Positions 1-7,995 of a stretch of DNA of 34,557 nucleotides are shown one piece after another; within the stretch, counting starts at the first letter, position 1, and every line of letters begins with the position of its first letter. Below the pieces are notes generated by a model, which ran no database searches, had not been told where the DNA came from, and saw nothing but the letters and a program-made list of their open reading frames with translations. The position numbers and the translations under genes are program-made. The stretch is from Verrucomicrobiia bacterium (GTDB lineage Bacteria; Verrucomicrobiota; Verrucomicrobiia; Limisphaerales; DTLC01), in contig JANWZY010000001.1 of the NCBI GenBank assembly GCA_025061935.1, forward strand, positions 1-34,557, written 5' to 3'.

Positions 1-45
1 GGGGCCTGCGAGATCTGCGACCCGAGCCAGTCGATGTTTGTGCAA

Positions 46-765
46 TTACCGGAGCGATTCCAGTACTTTCAGTGCGGCGGCGCGCGGGTCGGGTGCGGCA
101 TAAATCGGGCGGCCGATTACGAGCCAATCCGCGCCGGCTTCGATCGCCTCGCGTGGGGACAGCGTGCGCTTTTGGTCGTCCGGCGTGCCAGGGCCGAACC
201 GGATACCGGGTGTTACCAGCGTGATGCGGTCAGGCAATATTTGGCGCAGCCCCACAACTTCGAGTGGTGAACAGACCAGCCCCCGCAATCCCGCGGCCAT
301 AGCGAGCCGTGCCAGCCGCTCGACCTGCCGGCCCACGTTGGTATCGCAACCGATTTGACCCAACTCTTCCGTGCCGAGACTCGTGAGTACTGTTACACCC
401 AGCACCAGTGGTGCAGGGCGCCCTAGCTCAGCAGCGGTCTGTTGTGCAGCCGCTTCTGCGGCGCGCATCATTTCAAGTCCGCCACTTGTATGCACGGTCA
501 GCATTTGGACATCCAGCCGCGTGGCGGCTGCCACCGCCCGCGCGACAGTGTTCGGAATGTCGTGAAATTTCAGATCGAGGAAGACGGCTGCGCCCGTCGC
601 TCGTACCTTTTGGACAATATCTGGGCCTGCGAGAGTAAAAAGTTCGCTGCCGATTTTGAACCCGCCCACCGTGCCGGCCAGTTGCTCGACCAACGCAAGC
701 GCGTGCGCCGCCCCCGGAACGTCCAGGGCCACTATGATCGGGTTCCTCGTCTCGGAGTTGGCCAT
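46..765 (-). CDS. pyrF: Orotidine 5'-phosphate decarboxylase
   Basis: Decarboxylates OMP to UMP, the last step of de novo pyrimidine synthesis, in the cytosol. The 239-residue product has normal length for the short bacterial PyrF class. The active-site signature DLKFHDIPNT is at residues 64-73 and gives the Asp-x-Lys-x-x-Asp tetrad members D64, K66 and D69. The substrate Lys is K37 in FKIGSELF. The C-terminal phosphate-binding loop is VIGRPI near residue 217. The ATG at 765 fits the family N-terminus (IIVALDVP). The gene diverges from hisD. Its stop lies 45 bases from the window edge, and those 45 bases could begin a co-directional downstream gene, but too little is visible to call it. Confident identification. 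Confidence 0.97.
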   Translation of the reverse strand: MANSETRNPIIVALDVPGAAHALALVEQLAGTVGGFKIGSELFTLAGPDIVQKVRATGAAVFLDLKFHDIPNTVARAVAAATRLDVQMLTVHTSGGLEMMRAAEAAAQQTAAELGRPAPLVLGVTVLTSLGTEELGQIGCDTNVGRQVERLARLAMAAGLRGLVCSPLEVVGLRQILPDRITLVTPGIRFGPGTPDDQKRTLSPREAIEAGADWLVIGRPIYAAPDPRAAALKVLESLR

Positions 766-984
766 TTTGTGCCTGAGTGTAGTGGGCCATCTCGTTCAGC
801 GCAAAATTAAAACCGCTGTTTTCGGTGCTGTCACGCCAGCGATAGTGCGGCTTGTGAACCTTGCTGTCCGCAATGTATTCCCAAACGGGCGTGGGCTGGT
901 TTCGTGGCCTTGGTTTTGTTTTGTGCCCGGCGCGGCATTCCGGAGCCAACCCGGAAAGGGCAAGGGTGACTCCGACGCCAGCTT

Positions 985-1013
985 TTGACAATGCACTTGC
1001 TCTAACCTACGTT
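985..1013 (+). promoter_or_regulatory. Candidate sigma-70-like promoter for hisD
   Basis: A perfect TTGACA lies at 985-990, followed by a 17-base spacer and a weak -10 (TACGTT, 1008-1013). Transcription from it would start near 1020, almost on the hisD ATG at 1023. That ATG lacks a Shine-Dalgarno sequence, so the message could be nearly leaderless. The -10 match is poor, so this is tentative. Confidence 0.3.
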
Positions 1014-1022
1014 TGGCGCGGC

Positions 1023-2348
1023 ATGAAACTGATACGGCAGACCGATCCGCAGTTCGATGAGCATGTGCGCGAGCTGTTGGCCCAGTCGAGCATGTTTGAT
1101 CCCGTAATCGAGGCGCGCGCAAGGGAAATCATTGATGCCGTCAGGGCGCGGGGTGACGCGGCACTAATCGAGTTTACCGAACAGTTCGACGGCGTCCGGC
1201 TGCGCCCGGACCAGTTGGCCGTGACGAAGCCGGAATTGGTCACTGCGTGCATCAAGGCTGACCGTGCCCTACGTGACGCTGTGGCAGATGCGGCCCGGAA
1301 CATTGCGGCCTACGCGCGGAGATCCCTCCGAAAAGACTGGGAAATGAAGAATGCCCACGGCGCGGTCGTAGGAGAAAAGTTCGACCCGTACCAGCGTGTC
1401 GGGATTTACGTGCCCGGTGGTACTGCGCCGCTGGTCTCGACGGCGCTTATGACAGTGTTGCTTGCAAAGGTCGCCGGGTGCCCGGAGATAGTCGTTTGTA
1501 CCCCCTGCAGTAAAGACGGCACGATTAATCCGGCACTGCTTTTCGCCATTCGCACCTCGGGCGCGACTGAGGTTTACCGCATTGGCGGCGCGCAGGCCAT
1601 AGCTGCCATGGCGTACGGCACGGAGACCATCCGCCCGGTCCAAAAAATTTTCGGCCCGGGCAATGCATATGTTGTGGCGGCGAAGCGGCTTGTCTTCGGC
1701 AAAGTTGCAGTTGATCTTTTGCCCGGCCCGAGCGAATTGCTTGTAATCGCTGACGATACAGCGCACCCGAAATACGTTGCCGCGGACATGCTCGCACAAG
1801 CCGAGCACGGGTCCGGGTCCGAACGAATCTGGCTTGTGACAACCTCGGCGCGATTGATTTCAGCGGTGCGCCTACAACTCATGCAGCAATTACAAAAGCT
1901 CAGCCGAAAAGAATTTATCCAACGTGTCCTCGACTCGAATACATGGCTGATTCATGTGCGAACTATAGGCGACGCGGTCAAGCTAGCGAACGAGATAGCT
2001 CCTGAACATTGCCAGGTAGTGGCTCGCAACGCGCAGGCGGTAGCCCGCCAGTTGCGCACAGCCGGTGCAGTCTTCATCGGGCCGTGGTCACCCACCGTGC
2101 TCGGCGACTACGTCGCCGGGCCGAGTCATACGCTTCCTACCGGCGGGGCAGGCGCGGCCTTCGGTGGACTCTCAGTTGACCAGTTCCAACGGCGCACAAG
2201 CATTATCCAGTACAGCCGCGCAGCGTTGCGCCGCGCACTTCCTACAGTGCAGAAGTTTGCAGAGCTTGAAGGCCTCCACGCGCACGGGATTTCTGCGCAG
2301 ATCCGGTGTTTGGGGCCAAAGAAACAAGTGCGGGCAGGACGAACTTGA
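1023..2348 (+). CDS. hisD: Histidinol dehydrogenase
   Basis: Zn-dependent enzyme that oxidises L-histidinol to L-histidine in two NAD-linked steps, the end of histidine biosynthesis. With the start at ATG 1023 the product has 441 residues, close to the usual 430-435. The reading frame stays open upstream to 861, but the extra 54 residues do not resemble the family. Visible signatures are the NAD-binding segment VGIYVPGGTAPLVST (126-140), zinc ligands Q259 and H262 in AQAEHGSGSE, the catalytic EH pair E328/H329 in APEH, zinc-ligand Asp D362 in GDYVAGPSHTLPT, and a C-terminal LHAH with the last zinc His at 419 or 421. The C-terminus carries a short basic tail (about 430-441) beyond the usual end. 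No other his gene is adjacent, so it sits outside a his operon. Confidence 0.97.
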   Translation: MKLIRQTDPQFDEHVRELLAQSSMFDPVIEARAREIIDAVRARGDAALIEFTEQFDGVRLRPDQLAVTKPELVTACIKADRALRDAVADAARNIAAYARRSLRKDWEMKNAHGAVVGEKFDPYQRVGIYVPGGTAPLVSTALMTVLLAKVAGCPEIVVCTPCSKDGTINPALLFAIRTSGATEVYRIGGAQAIAAMAYGTETIRPVQKIFGPGNAYVVAAKRLVFGKVAVDLLPGPSELLVIADDTAHPKYVAADMLAQAEHGSGSERIWLVTTSARLISAVRLQLMQQLQKLSRKEFIQRVLDSNTWLIHVRTIGDAVKLANEIAPEHCQVVARNAQAVARQLRTAGAVFIGPWSPTVLGDYVAGPSHTLPTGGAGAAFGGLSVDQFQRRTSIIQYSRAALRRALPTVQKFAELEGLHAHGISAQIRCLGPKKQVRAGRT

Positions 2349-2519
2349 CGCACGCGCCTCCGATTGGAGCCCAGTTGGAACGCATAAACGGCGAGCTCGA
2401 TGTTGTTTATCCGCGCAGCGGCGATTCGAACCAATACGTCTTGCGCGGCACGCAAGTTTACCGGGCTAGCCGCTGGGTTCAACTTGTGGTTTGCTTAACT
2501 CCGAACCCGGCGTGGTGAC

Positions 2520-3157
2520 CACGGACTAATCGTCCCAGAGCTTAAGCTGGCGTTGAGTCGGACGGCGCGAGACGCGTTCATCGCGGTGTCGCCATAGAAG
2601 GCCGGGTCGGTGCTGCCGCGTCCGCCGCGGGCCAGGTTTCTTATCGGGCCGTTGTTGGTCGGCGGCATCGGCAGCTTCGCGTGGAACCGGCCTGGCCCGG
2701 TCACGTTTGTCTCGCTCCATACGAGTTTTTTCATGGCCTGTTCGGGCTTGACCCATGCCCCGCTGGTCAGGCTCCACCCGGGCGAGCTGAAGATTGCTAT
2801 CTGAAGCCCGAGCCGTTGCGCTGCCTGTGCGGCGTGCTGGACCATCTGGTACCGTTTCCGGCGTGCCGTATTGGATTTTCTTGTCGGCGGTTTGGTCGCC
2901 TGGGACTGCGACATCGGCTAGTTGGAATCCGGCCAGGCCGATGTGTTCCATCCATTCGAGGTCCTTAGTGACGCCCTCTTTGGTCACGTTACCGCCCGTC
3001 CAGTGCCACCACGTGCGCGGTCTGGCCGCAAGCGGCGGATGGTTGAAGCCATTCAAGAGCGGGTCGTGTTGGGTTGTGCGCGCACCTTAAGCGGTGTCGG
3101 CGCGATCAGCGCAAACAATGTTGCGCCAACACCGACCGTGCGGAAAGCGACGCTCAT
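2520..3157 (-). pseudogene. Frameshifted 5' fragment of a GH106-type alpha-L-rhamnosidase gene
   Basis: Three minus-strand segments in different frames read as one protein. The first is a signal peptide from ATG 3157 (MSVAFRTVGVGATLFALIAP, then a VRA-Q cleavage-like site). The second, from about 3056, has ARPRTWWHW, GNVTKEGVTKDLEWM and GLAGFQLADVAVP, the hallmark N-terminus of GH106-like rhamnosidases. The third, from about 2850, has LGLQIAIFSSPGWSLTSGAW, VKPEQAMKKLVWSE and DPAFYGDTA. One frame change falls near 3055 and another near 2850, where a single extra base after GTPE would explain the shift. Homology fades by about 2570. Family members run about 800-1100 residues, so only the first fifth remains and the catalytic part is missing. 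Sequencing error could explain one frameshift but not the truncation. Confidence 0.75.
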
Positions 3158-3462
3158 GCTGCGAACATACTCTGCGTTGGTGCGTGCTGGAACTCGGAAT
3201 TCGGTCTTTTGCTGGCGGTTCGGTCCACGAAGGCAGTGCTGTGCCTGTGGTTTTAGCGAGGCGTCAGTGAGCCGTTGCGGGTCGAAGCGGGTCCCAGGAG
3301 TGGTTGAATCTTGCCATATATGTTGCGAATGGCCATGCGGCGGGTGAACAGGGTGTTTCGCGCGACAGTGGTGCGTGACGGCGACCCGACCTTTGACAGC
3401 ACATCTTTCCTGTTGATGCACGTAATGATTTCGGATTGAATGGAGCCGAACAACTGTTCGCC

Positions 3463-4614
3463 ATGCAGAACTTTGTATATCACAACCCGACGAAACTGGT
3501 GTTTGGCAAAGGTACAATCGCGCAGTTGAGCGATCTGGTCCCGACTGGATTGAAAGTGCTGATGACATACGGGGGTGGCTCGATCAAGCGTAACGGCGTG
3601 TACGATCAGGTCAAGGCGGCGCTTAAAGGCCGGGATCTGATCGAATTCGGCGGGATCGAGCCGAACCCACGGTACGAGACGCTGATGAAAGCCGTCGAGG
3701 TGTGCCGACGCGAAAAGGTCGAGTTTCTGCTCGCCGTTGGTGGCGGCTCCGTGCTCGACGGGACAAAGTTCATCGCAGTCGCAGCATTTTATGAGGCGGG
3801 CGACCCGTGGGATATACTTGCAAAAAATGCAAAGCCGACACGTGCGCTCCCGATCGGGTGTGTGCTGACGTTGCCGGCTACCGGGTCGGAGTCGAATCCG
3901 ATCGCGGTCATTTCGCGTGAGGCGACGCGGGAGAAGTTGGCATTCTCGACCCCGCTGGTGTACCCGACGTTTTCGATAATTGATCCTGAGACGCATTACT
4001 CGCTGCCGCGGCGCCAGGTTCAAAATGGAATTGCCGATGCGTTCGTGCACGTGATGGAGCAATATTTGACGTATCCCGCAGACGCGCCCGTGCAGGACCG
4101 ACTTGCAGAAGGCATAGCGCGGACGCTCATCGAATACGGGCCGAAAGTGCTCCGTCAACCGCGCAATTACAATGCGCGTGCTGCCATCGCACTGTGCAGT
4201 ACACTGGCCCTGAACGGGTTGATCGGCTGTGGTGTGCCTCAAGATTGGACTACGCACCTGATAGGTCACGAATTGACCGCATTCTATGGACTTGATCATG
4301 CTCAAACGCTGGTGATTCTGCTGCCGGCGGTGTGGCGGCACCAAAAACGGGCCAAGCGTAAAAAACTTGAGCAGTACGCCGAGCGCGTTTGGGAGGTCAA
4401 ACGTGCCAAGGATAAGGCTGAGGCCGCGATTCGTAAAACCGAGGAGTTTTTTAGGACCGGCCTGGGGATGAAGACGCGTCTTAGCGAGTGCGGCGTCGGC
4501 ACGGAGCGGTTCGAAGAAATCGCCGCACGGATCGAGGCGCGCGGGCTTAGGCTTGGTGAGCATAAGTCAATTGGCCGAAAGGAGATCGTCGAAATTCTTA
4601 AGCTGAGCCTTTAA
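3463..4614 (+). CDS. yqhD: YqhD-like iron-containing alcohol/aldehyde dehydrogenase
   Basis: NADP(H)-dependent group III alcohol dehydrogenase. In E. coli, YqhD reduces short aldehydes and helps detoxify lipid-peroxidation products and glyoxal. The 383-residue product (ATG 3463) follows E. coli YqhD along its whole length: FGKG near 14-17, GGGS at 38-41, FGGIEPNP at 62-69, AVGGGSVLDGTKFIA at 91-105 and TLPATGSESN at 136-145. All four metal ligands are present at D192, H196 (ADAFVH), H265 (DWTTHLIGHE) and H279 (GLDHAQT), each two less than in the E. coli numbering. A TTG at 3436 would add nine residues; the ATG matches the family start better. It is a lone gene followed by a hairpin. Substrate in this organism is unknown. 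Confidence 0.95.
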   Translation: MQNFVYHNPTKLVFGKGTIAQLSDLVPTGLKVLMTYGGGSIKRNGVYDQVKAALKGRDLIEFGGIEPNPRYETLMKAVEVCRREKVEFLLAVGGGSVLDGTKFIAVAAFYEAGDPWDILAKNAKPTRALPIGCVLTLPATGSESNPIAVISREATREKLAFSTPLVYPTFSIIDPETHYSLPRRQVQNGIADAFVHVMEQYLTYPADAPVQDRLAEGIARTLIEYGPKVLRQPRNYNARAAIALCSTLALNGLIGCGVPQDWTTHLIGHELTAFYGLDHAQTLVILLPAVWRHQKRAKRKKLEQYAERVWEVKRAKDKAEAAIRKTEEFFRTGLGMKTRLSECGVGTERFEEIAARIEARGLRLGEHKSIGRKEIVEILKLSL

Positions 4615-4650
4615 GGCTATGCCGCGAAGCGGGCGCCGATTATGCCCGCG

Positions 4651-4681
4651 CCGCTGGTGCGCCCAGAATAATTCCCAGCGG
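4651..4681. other. Intergenic inverted repeat downstream of yqhD
   Basis: CCGCTGG (4651-4657) and CCAGCGG (4675-4681) form a perfect 7-bp stem around a 17-base loop. No U-tract follows on the plus strand. It lies just before the stronger hairpin at 4705-4729. It may be an mRNA 3'-end structure or chance. Confidence 0.35.
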
Positions 4682-4704
4682 GGTCATGTAAGTCGGGCTT
4701 GAAT

Positions 4705-4729
4705 AATGCTCAGTCGGCGAGCATTTTCA
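4705..4729 (+). terminator. Probable intrinsic terminator of yqhD
   Basis: AATGCTC (4705-4711) and GAGCATT (4719-4725) form a perfect 7-bp stem with a 7-base loop. The stem runs into a short T-rich end (TTTTC counting the last stem bases). Its position 90 bases after the yqhD stop and before the next gene fits a terminator. The T-tract is short, so efficiency is uncertain. Confidence 0.5.
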
Positions 4730-4790
4730 ATTGAGGCCGCCGGGCTCGGTTACAGTCCCGGCGCAAGAGTTCAAATTGGGAACGGAGACG

Positions 4791-6602
4791 ATGGAAAATA
4801 AGCCGAATCCAGAGCTGGACCTCGACCTGGATCTGAGCAAGCTGTTTTTACCCGCCTGGGTGAACCAGGCGCCGGCCCGCGACCGTTTTGCCAAATTTGA
4901 AGGCGAGGAAGAGTCGGGCAAGAAGCCCGGCCGGCGCGCGCGGCAGCAGCGGAAACGGCCCGCGCAACTTAAGAGGACGGCTGCGCCTGCGCCTGAATTG
5001 AAACCGCCTAAGGTCAAGCCGTCCGAGCCGAAGCCCGAGGCGGCCCCGGCACCACTGCCCGAGGTGGACGTCGAGTTTGTCCCAGATGAGAAGTGCGTCG
5101 AATCAATTGTACGGCAGATCAAGATCACCGGGCGCGCGTACCCGCTGTTCGAAATAGCGAAGCTGGTATTGCAGCGGCCCGAACGCCACACTGTGACTTT
5201 CACCTCGCGTAAATCACCGGACGGCCAACTGCTCCAACCGTTGTATGTTTGCGCGCTGGACGACACGCTATGGCTCTCACAAGATGAGGTTGCCGCCTAT
5301 GTGTTGGATACCCATTTCGGGCTGTTTTATCAGACCGAGCGCGTGCCGACCGAACCGCCGAAGGGTAAGTACACTTTCGTCGCGCAGTGCGGGTTGAGCG
5401 GGGTGATACTAGGACCACCGAACCATCACGATTACCAGTCCAAACTGGTGCGGTTGCATCAGGAGCGGTTCTCGAACATTCCGTTCGAGGTGTTCAAGTC
5501 GCACGTGAAGATCGTGCGGGACGAGGCGGTGGTTAAGAAGTGGATTGAGGAGCAGAGCTGGAAAACGCAGTACGTATGCCTGAACGTGCCCGAGCCATTG
5601 CGGCTCGAGACGCGGCAAGACGTCGAAACGCACTTCCGAATGGTGCATTTGCCAGGATTAGTCAGGCAGGTCGAGTCATACACGCTTAGTGGAGCGGCGG
5701 CGCGGCGGCTCAAGTGCAAGGGGCTCCGCAGAGTGTTCCATCGCACTTACGAGCATCAGCGCCGGTTCCCGCTTCAAATGGCGACTGCGCTGAGCCAACG
5801 GTTCGCCGCAGCAGGGTTACAGTTCTTCAAAGTAAACCGTACCATTACGCATGTGTCTGTGGCGCGGCCGCGCTACCTCGATCTCGAAACGACGCCGGTG
5901 TCCGAAAGCGTCCGGCGCATCGTGCAGTACATCAACGAGCATCCCAGATGCACTCGGCGCGAATTGATCGAGGCGCTGGCACCGACGCCGGCTACTCGGC
6001 TCCAGGCTTCGCCAGAGGCCGGCCAACAGGATCAGGCCGGCGCTGCCACCAAGTCGGAGCCCGTGCCCGAGCACACGCCGGAACAACTGGCTGTAATTGC
6101 AGACCTCCATTGGCTTGTACACCAGGGCCACGTGATCGAATTTGCAGACGGCAGGCTTGAGACCGCCAAAAAACCTGCGCCGAAACCGCCGAAGCAAAAG
6201 CTGCAACCCGCCCCTGAACAATCGGAGCAGGTCGAGTCGGCTCAGGCCACGGTTGAACAAGGAACGGCTGATGCAGGCGGGCCCGGTCCGGTTGAATCTG
6301 CCGAGGCCAGTCCACATGAGCTGGTCGAGTCTGAGTTCGAGCCGGCGGCACAGCTTGAGTCTGAGGGCCTTACTCCACCCGGCTTTTCCGAAGGCGGTGC
6401 TATAGCCGAGGAGACTTTGGCAGATGAGGCGCCTCGGCTCGATGTCGAATCCGCGTCCCAAGACGAGTTCGAGCTTGAAGACGCGCCGGAGCCGGCTCCA
6501 GCCGGTGCAACACCAATGGCAGAGGAAGACCAGGCGCCGCGCACACCGCAAACCCAGGACGGCCCACCTGGGAGCCCCCCGGGCGCGTCGGGGCAGTCCT
6601 GA
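4791..6602 (+). CDS. Conserved Verrucomicrobiota-type protein of unknown function
   Basis: A 603-residue soluble-looking protein with no signal peptide or membrane segment. I chose ATG 4791, preceded by GGAG (4784-4787), over an upstream TTG at 4731. The N-terminal 95 residues are charged and Pro/Lys/Ala-rich. A compact, well-ordered core spans about 95-420, with motifs LWLSQDEVAAYV, QCGLSGVILGPPNHHDYQ, KIVRDEAVVKKWIEEQS, HFRMVH, FFKVNRTITHVSVARP and YLDLETTPVS. The last 180 residues are acidic and Pro/Glu/Ala-rich and probably disordered. From memory the core resembles a family of uncharacterised proteins shared by Verrucomicrobiota; I know no function. The mix of conserved aromatic and charged motifs with disordered flanks suggests a nucleic-acid- or ribosome-associated scaffold, but that is a guess. 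It stands alone. Confidence 0.85.
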   Translation: MENKPNPELDLDLDLSKLFLPAWVNQAPARDRFAKFEGEEESGKKPGRRARQQRKRPAQLKRTAAPAPELKPPKVKPSEPKPEAAPAPLPEVDVEFVPDEKCVESIVRQIKITGRAYPLFEIAKLVLQRPERHTVTFTSRKSPDGQLLQPLYVCALDDTLWLSQDEVAAYVLDTHFGLFYQTERVPTEPPKGKYTFVAQCGLSGVILGPPNHHDYQSKLVRLHQERFSNIPFEVFKSHVKIVRDEAVVKKWIEEQSWKTQYVCLNVPEPLRLETRQDVETHFRMVHLPGLVRQVESYTLSGAAARRLKCKGLRRVFHRTYEHQRRFPLQMATALSQRFAAAGLQFFKVNRTITHVSVARPRYLDLETTPVSESVRRIVQYINEHPRCTRRELIEALAPTPATRLQASPEAGQQDQAGAATKSEPVPEHTPEQLAVIADLHWLVHQGHVIEFADGRLETAKKPAPKPPKQKLQPAPEQSEQVESAQATVEQGTADAGGPGPVESAEASPHELVESEFEPAAQLESEGLTPPGFSEGGAIAEETLADEAPRLDVESASQDEFELEDAPEPAPAGATPMAEEDQAPRTPQTQDGPPGSPPGASGQS

Positions 6603-6903
6603 TGCACGGTTTGGATAGTGCGCGGCGGACATTAGCCTCGGGGTGGTGCCTGAATAGGCTGGCTGCGAAACTGCGCAGCAGATAGTTCGGGCACGCGTTC
6701 GTAATCTTTGAACTTACGAGCAGTTTCGTGACAGATTCCATGGACCAGGCCGAGCCTGCATTGATGCCTGGGGCGGCGCCACGCACGGATTGTAATGAAG
6801 TTAATTTTCCGGTACGTCAGTTTTGTTGTGCCGGGCTTACTGTTTTTTGGCTTGTGGAGCTGGGCGAAACCGGGTTGTTTATGGAAAAGGTCGAGAAGAC
6901 GAT
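6603..6903. other. Intergenic region before the ABC transporter
   Basis: No convincing gene. Minus-strand open frames here have no recognisable motif. The 3' end holds an 8-codon ORF (ATG 6881 to TGA 6907) whose stop overlaps the GTG start of the next gene in a GTGA junction, so it could act as a coupled leader. I found no known riboswitch signature by eye. Confidence 0.3.
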
Positions 6904-7995
6904 GTGAGTGGTCTGTGTTCGCAAAATGCACCGGCAATTGACTGGCGGGCAAGTGCCCGGCGCACGGCAGGTTTAATAGCGCTTTGCTTGGGCTTCGGGC
7001 TTGTCTGTGGGGTATCAGCCGGGGATCGCGTCGTGGTGCGTGTCGGTCATTTCCCGAATCTGACCCACGCGCAGGCTGTCATTGGCCACGCACTGACGCG
7101 GCAAGGCCGTGGGTGGTTCGAGGAGCGGCTCGGCACAAACGTGCAGGTGCAATGGTACGTTTACAATGCTGGCCCGAGCGCGATGGAGGCCATTTTCGCG
7201 GGGTCGCTCGATTTGACCTACGTAGGGCCTAACCCTGCGATAAATGCGTATTTACGGTCCGAGGGCAAAGAGGTGCGGATTGTTGCCGGCGTATGCAGTG
7301 GTGGCGCTGCGCTTGTGGTGCAGCCGGATGGCCGCATCCGGACCGATTCGGATTTCCGTGGCAAACGTGTCGGCACGCCACAGCTAGGTAATACGCAGGA
7401 CGTGGCGGCGCGCGCATGGCTGCTGAGCAAGGGTCACCGGGTAACTTTGACAGGGGGCGACGTGTTGGTCGTGCCCACGCCGAATCCGGACCAGTTGGCC
7501 CTGTTCCGGAAAGGCGCGCTTGACGCTGTGTGGACCGTCGAGCCGTGGGTGAGCCGGCTCGTGCTCGAAGCTGGGGGTGAAGTGTACTTGGAAGAGAAAA
7601 CGCTTTGGAGCCAGACGGGTGGGCGATACGTCACGACGCACCTGGTCAGCAGCGTGCGGTTTCTCGATCGTCATCCCGATTTAGTGAAAAAATGGGTCGC
7701 TGCGCACGTCGAGCTGACCCAATGGATTAAAGCCAACCCTGCTGAGGCAAAGAAGCTGCTCAATGATGAGTTGAAGGCGGAAACAGGTCGCGGCCTGGCT
7801 GCAGAAGTGCTCGAGCGCGCGTGGGACAAGATCGAGTTGACGTGGGATCCGGTGCCCGAGTCATTGGCCAAGTCTGCCGAGGACGCGTACCGGATCGGGT
7901 TTCTGAAGGTCAGGCCCGAGCTGGCAGGCATTTATGAGTTGCGGTTCCTGAATGAAGTGTTGGCAGAGAAAAATTTGCCTCGCCTGAGTCAATGA
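6904..7995 (+). CDS. ABC transporter substrate-binding protein, SsuA/NrtA/TauA type
   Basis: Periplasmic solute-binding component of an importer of the nitrate/sulfonate/taurine class. With the GTG at 6904 (purine-rich GAGAAG five bases upstream) the product has 363 residues and an N-terminal signal peptide: basic RRT, a hydrophobic stretch LIALCLGFGLVCG and cleavage near VSA-GD at about residue 38. The mature part starts with the family's beta-strand and ligand loop (VVVRVGHFPNLTHAQAVIG) and continues with NAGPSAMEAIFAGSLDLTYVGPNPAI, RGKRVGTPQLGNTQDVAAR and GALDAVWTVEPWV, as in SsuA/TauA/NrtA proteins. It is the first gene of a three-gene transporter set with 4-base overlaps. Without neighbouring metabolic genes the substrate (sulfonate, nitrate, thiamine precursor or other) cannot be fixed. 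Confidence 0.88.
   Translation: MSGLCSQNAPAIDWRASARRTAGLIALCLGFGLVCGVSAGDRVVVRVGHFPNLTHAQAVIGHALTRQGRGWFEERLGTNVQVQWYVYNAGPSAMEAIFAGSLDLTYVGPNPAINAYLRSEGKEVRIVAGVCSGGAALVVQPDGRIRTDSDFRGKRVGTPQLGNTQDVAARAWLLSKGHRVTLTGGDVLVVPTPNPDQLALFRKGALDAVWTVEPWVSRLVLEAGGEVYLEEKTLWSQTGGRYVTTHLVSSVRFLDRHPDLVKKWVAAHVELTQWIKANPAEAKKLLNDELKAETGRGLAAEVLERAWDKIELTWDPVPESLAKSAEDAYRIGFLKVRPELAGIYELRFLNEVLAEKNLPRLSQ

Noticed and set aside
861..1022. N-terminal extension of hisD by 54 codons
   Set aside because: The extra residues do not resemble HisD, and ATG 1023 gives active-site numbers that match the enteric enzyme.
2345..2518. 57-codon frame starting on the hisD stop (TTGA)
   Set aside because: Starts with TTG, no ribosome site, no recognised motif; might be a remnant but cannot be supported.
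3253..4563. Long minus-strand open frame of 436 codons
   Set aside because: It lies antisense to yqhD, which matches its family from end to end with all metal ligands. The antisense product is Arg/His/Cys-rich without motifs; it is a shadow of high-GC codon use.
5817..6632. Minus-strand frame of 271 codons
   Set aside because: Antisense to the 603-residue conserved protein; Arg/Leu-rich and without motifs.
6603..6903. Riboswitch upstream of the ABC transporter (TPP, SAM or cobalamin)
   Set aside because: None of the conserved core sequences of these classes was found by eye; a covariance-model search (Infernal with Rfam) would settle it.
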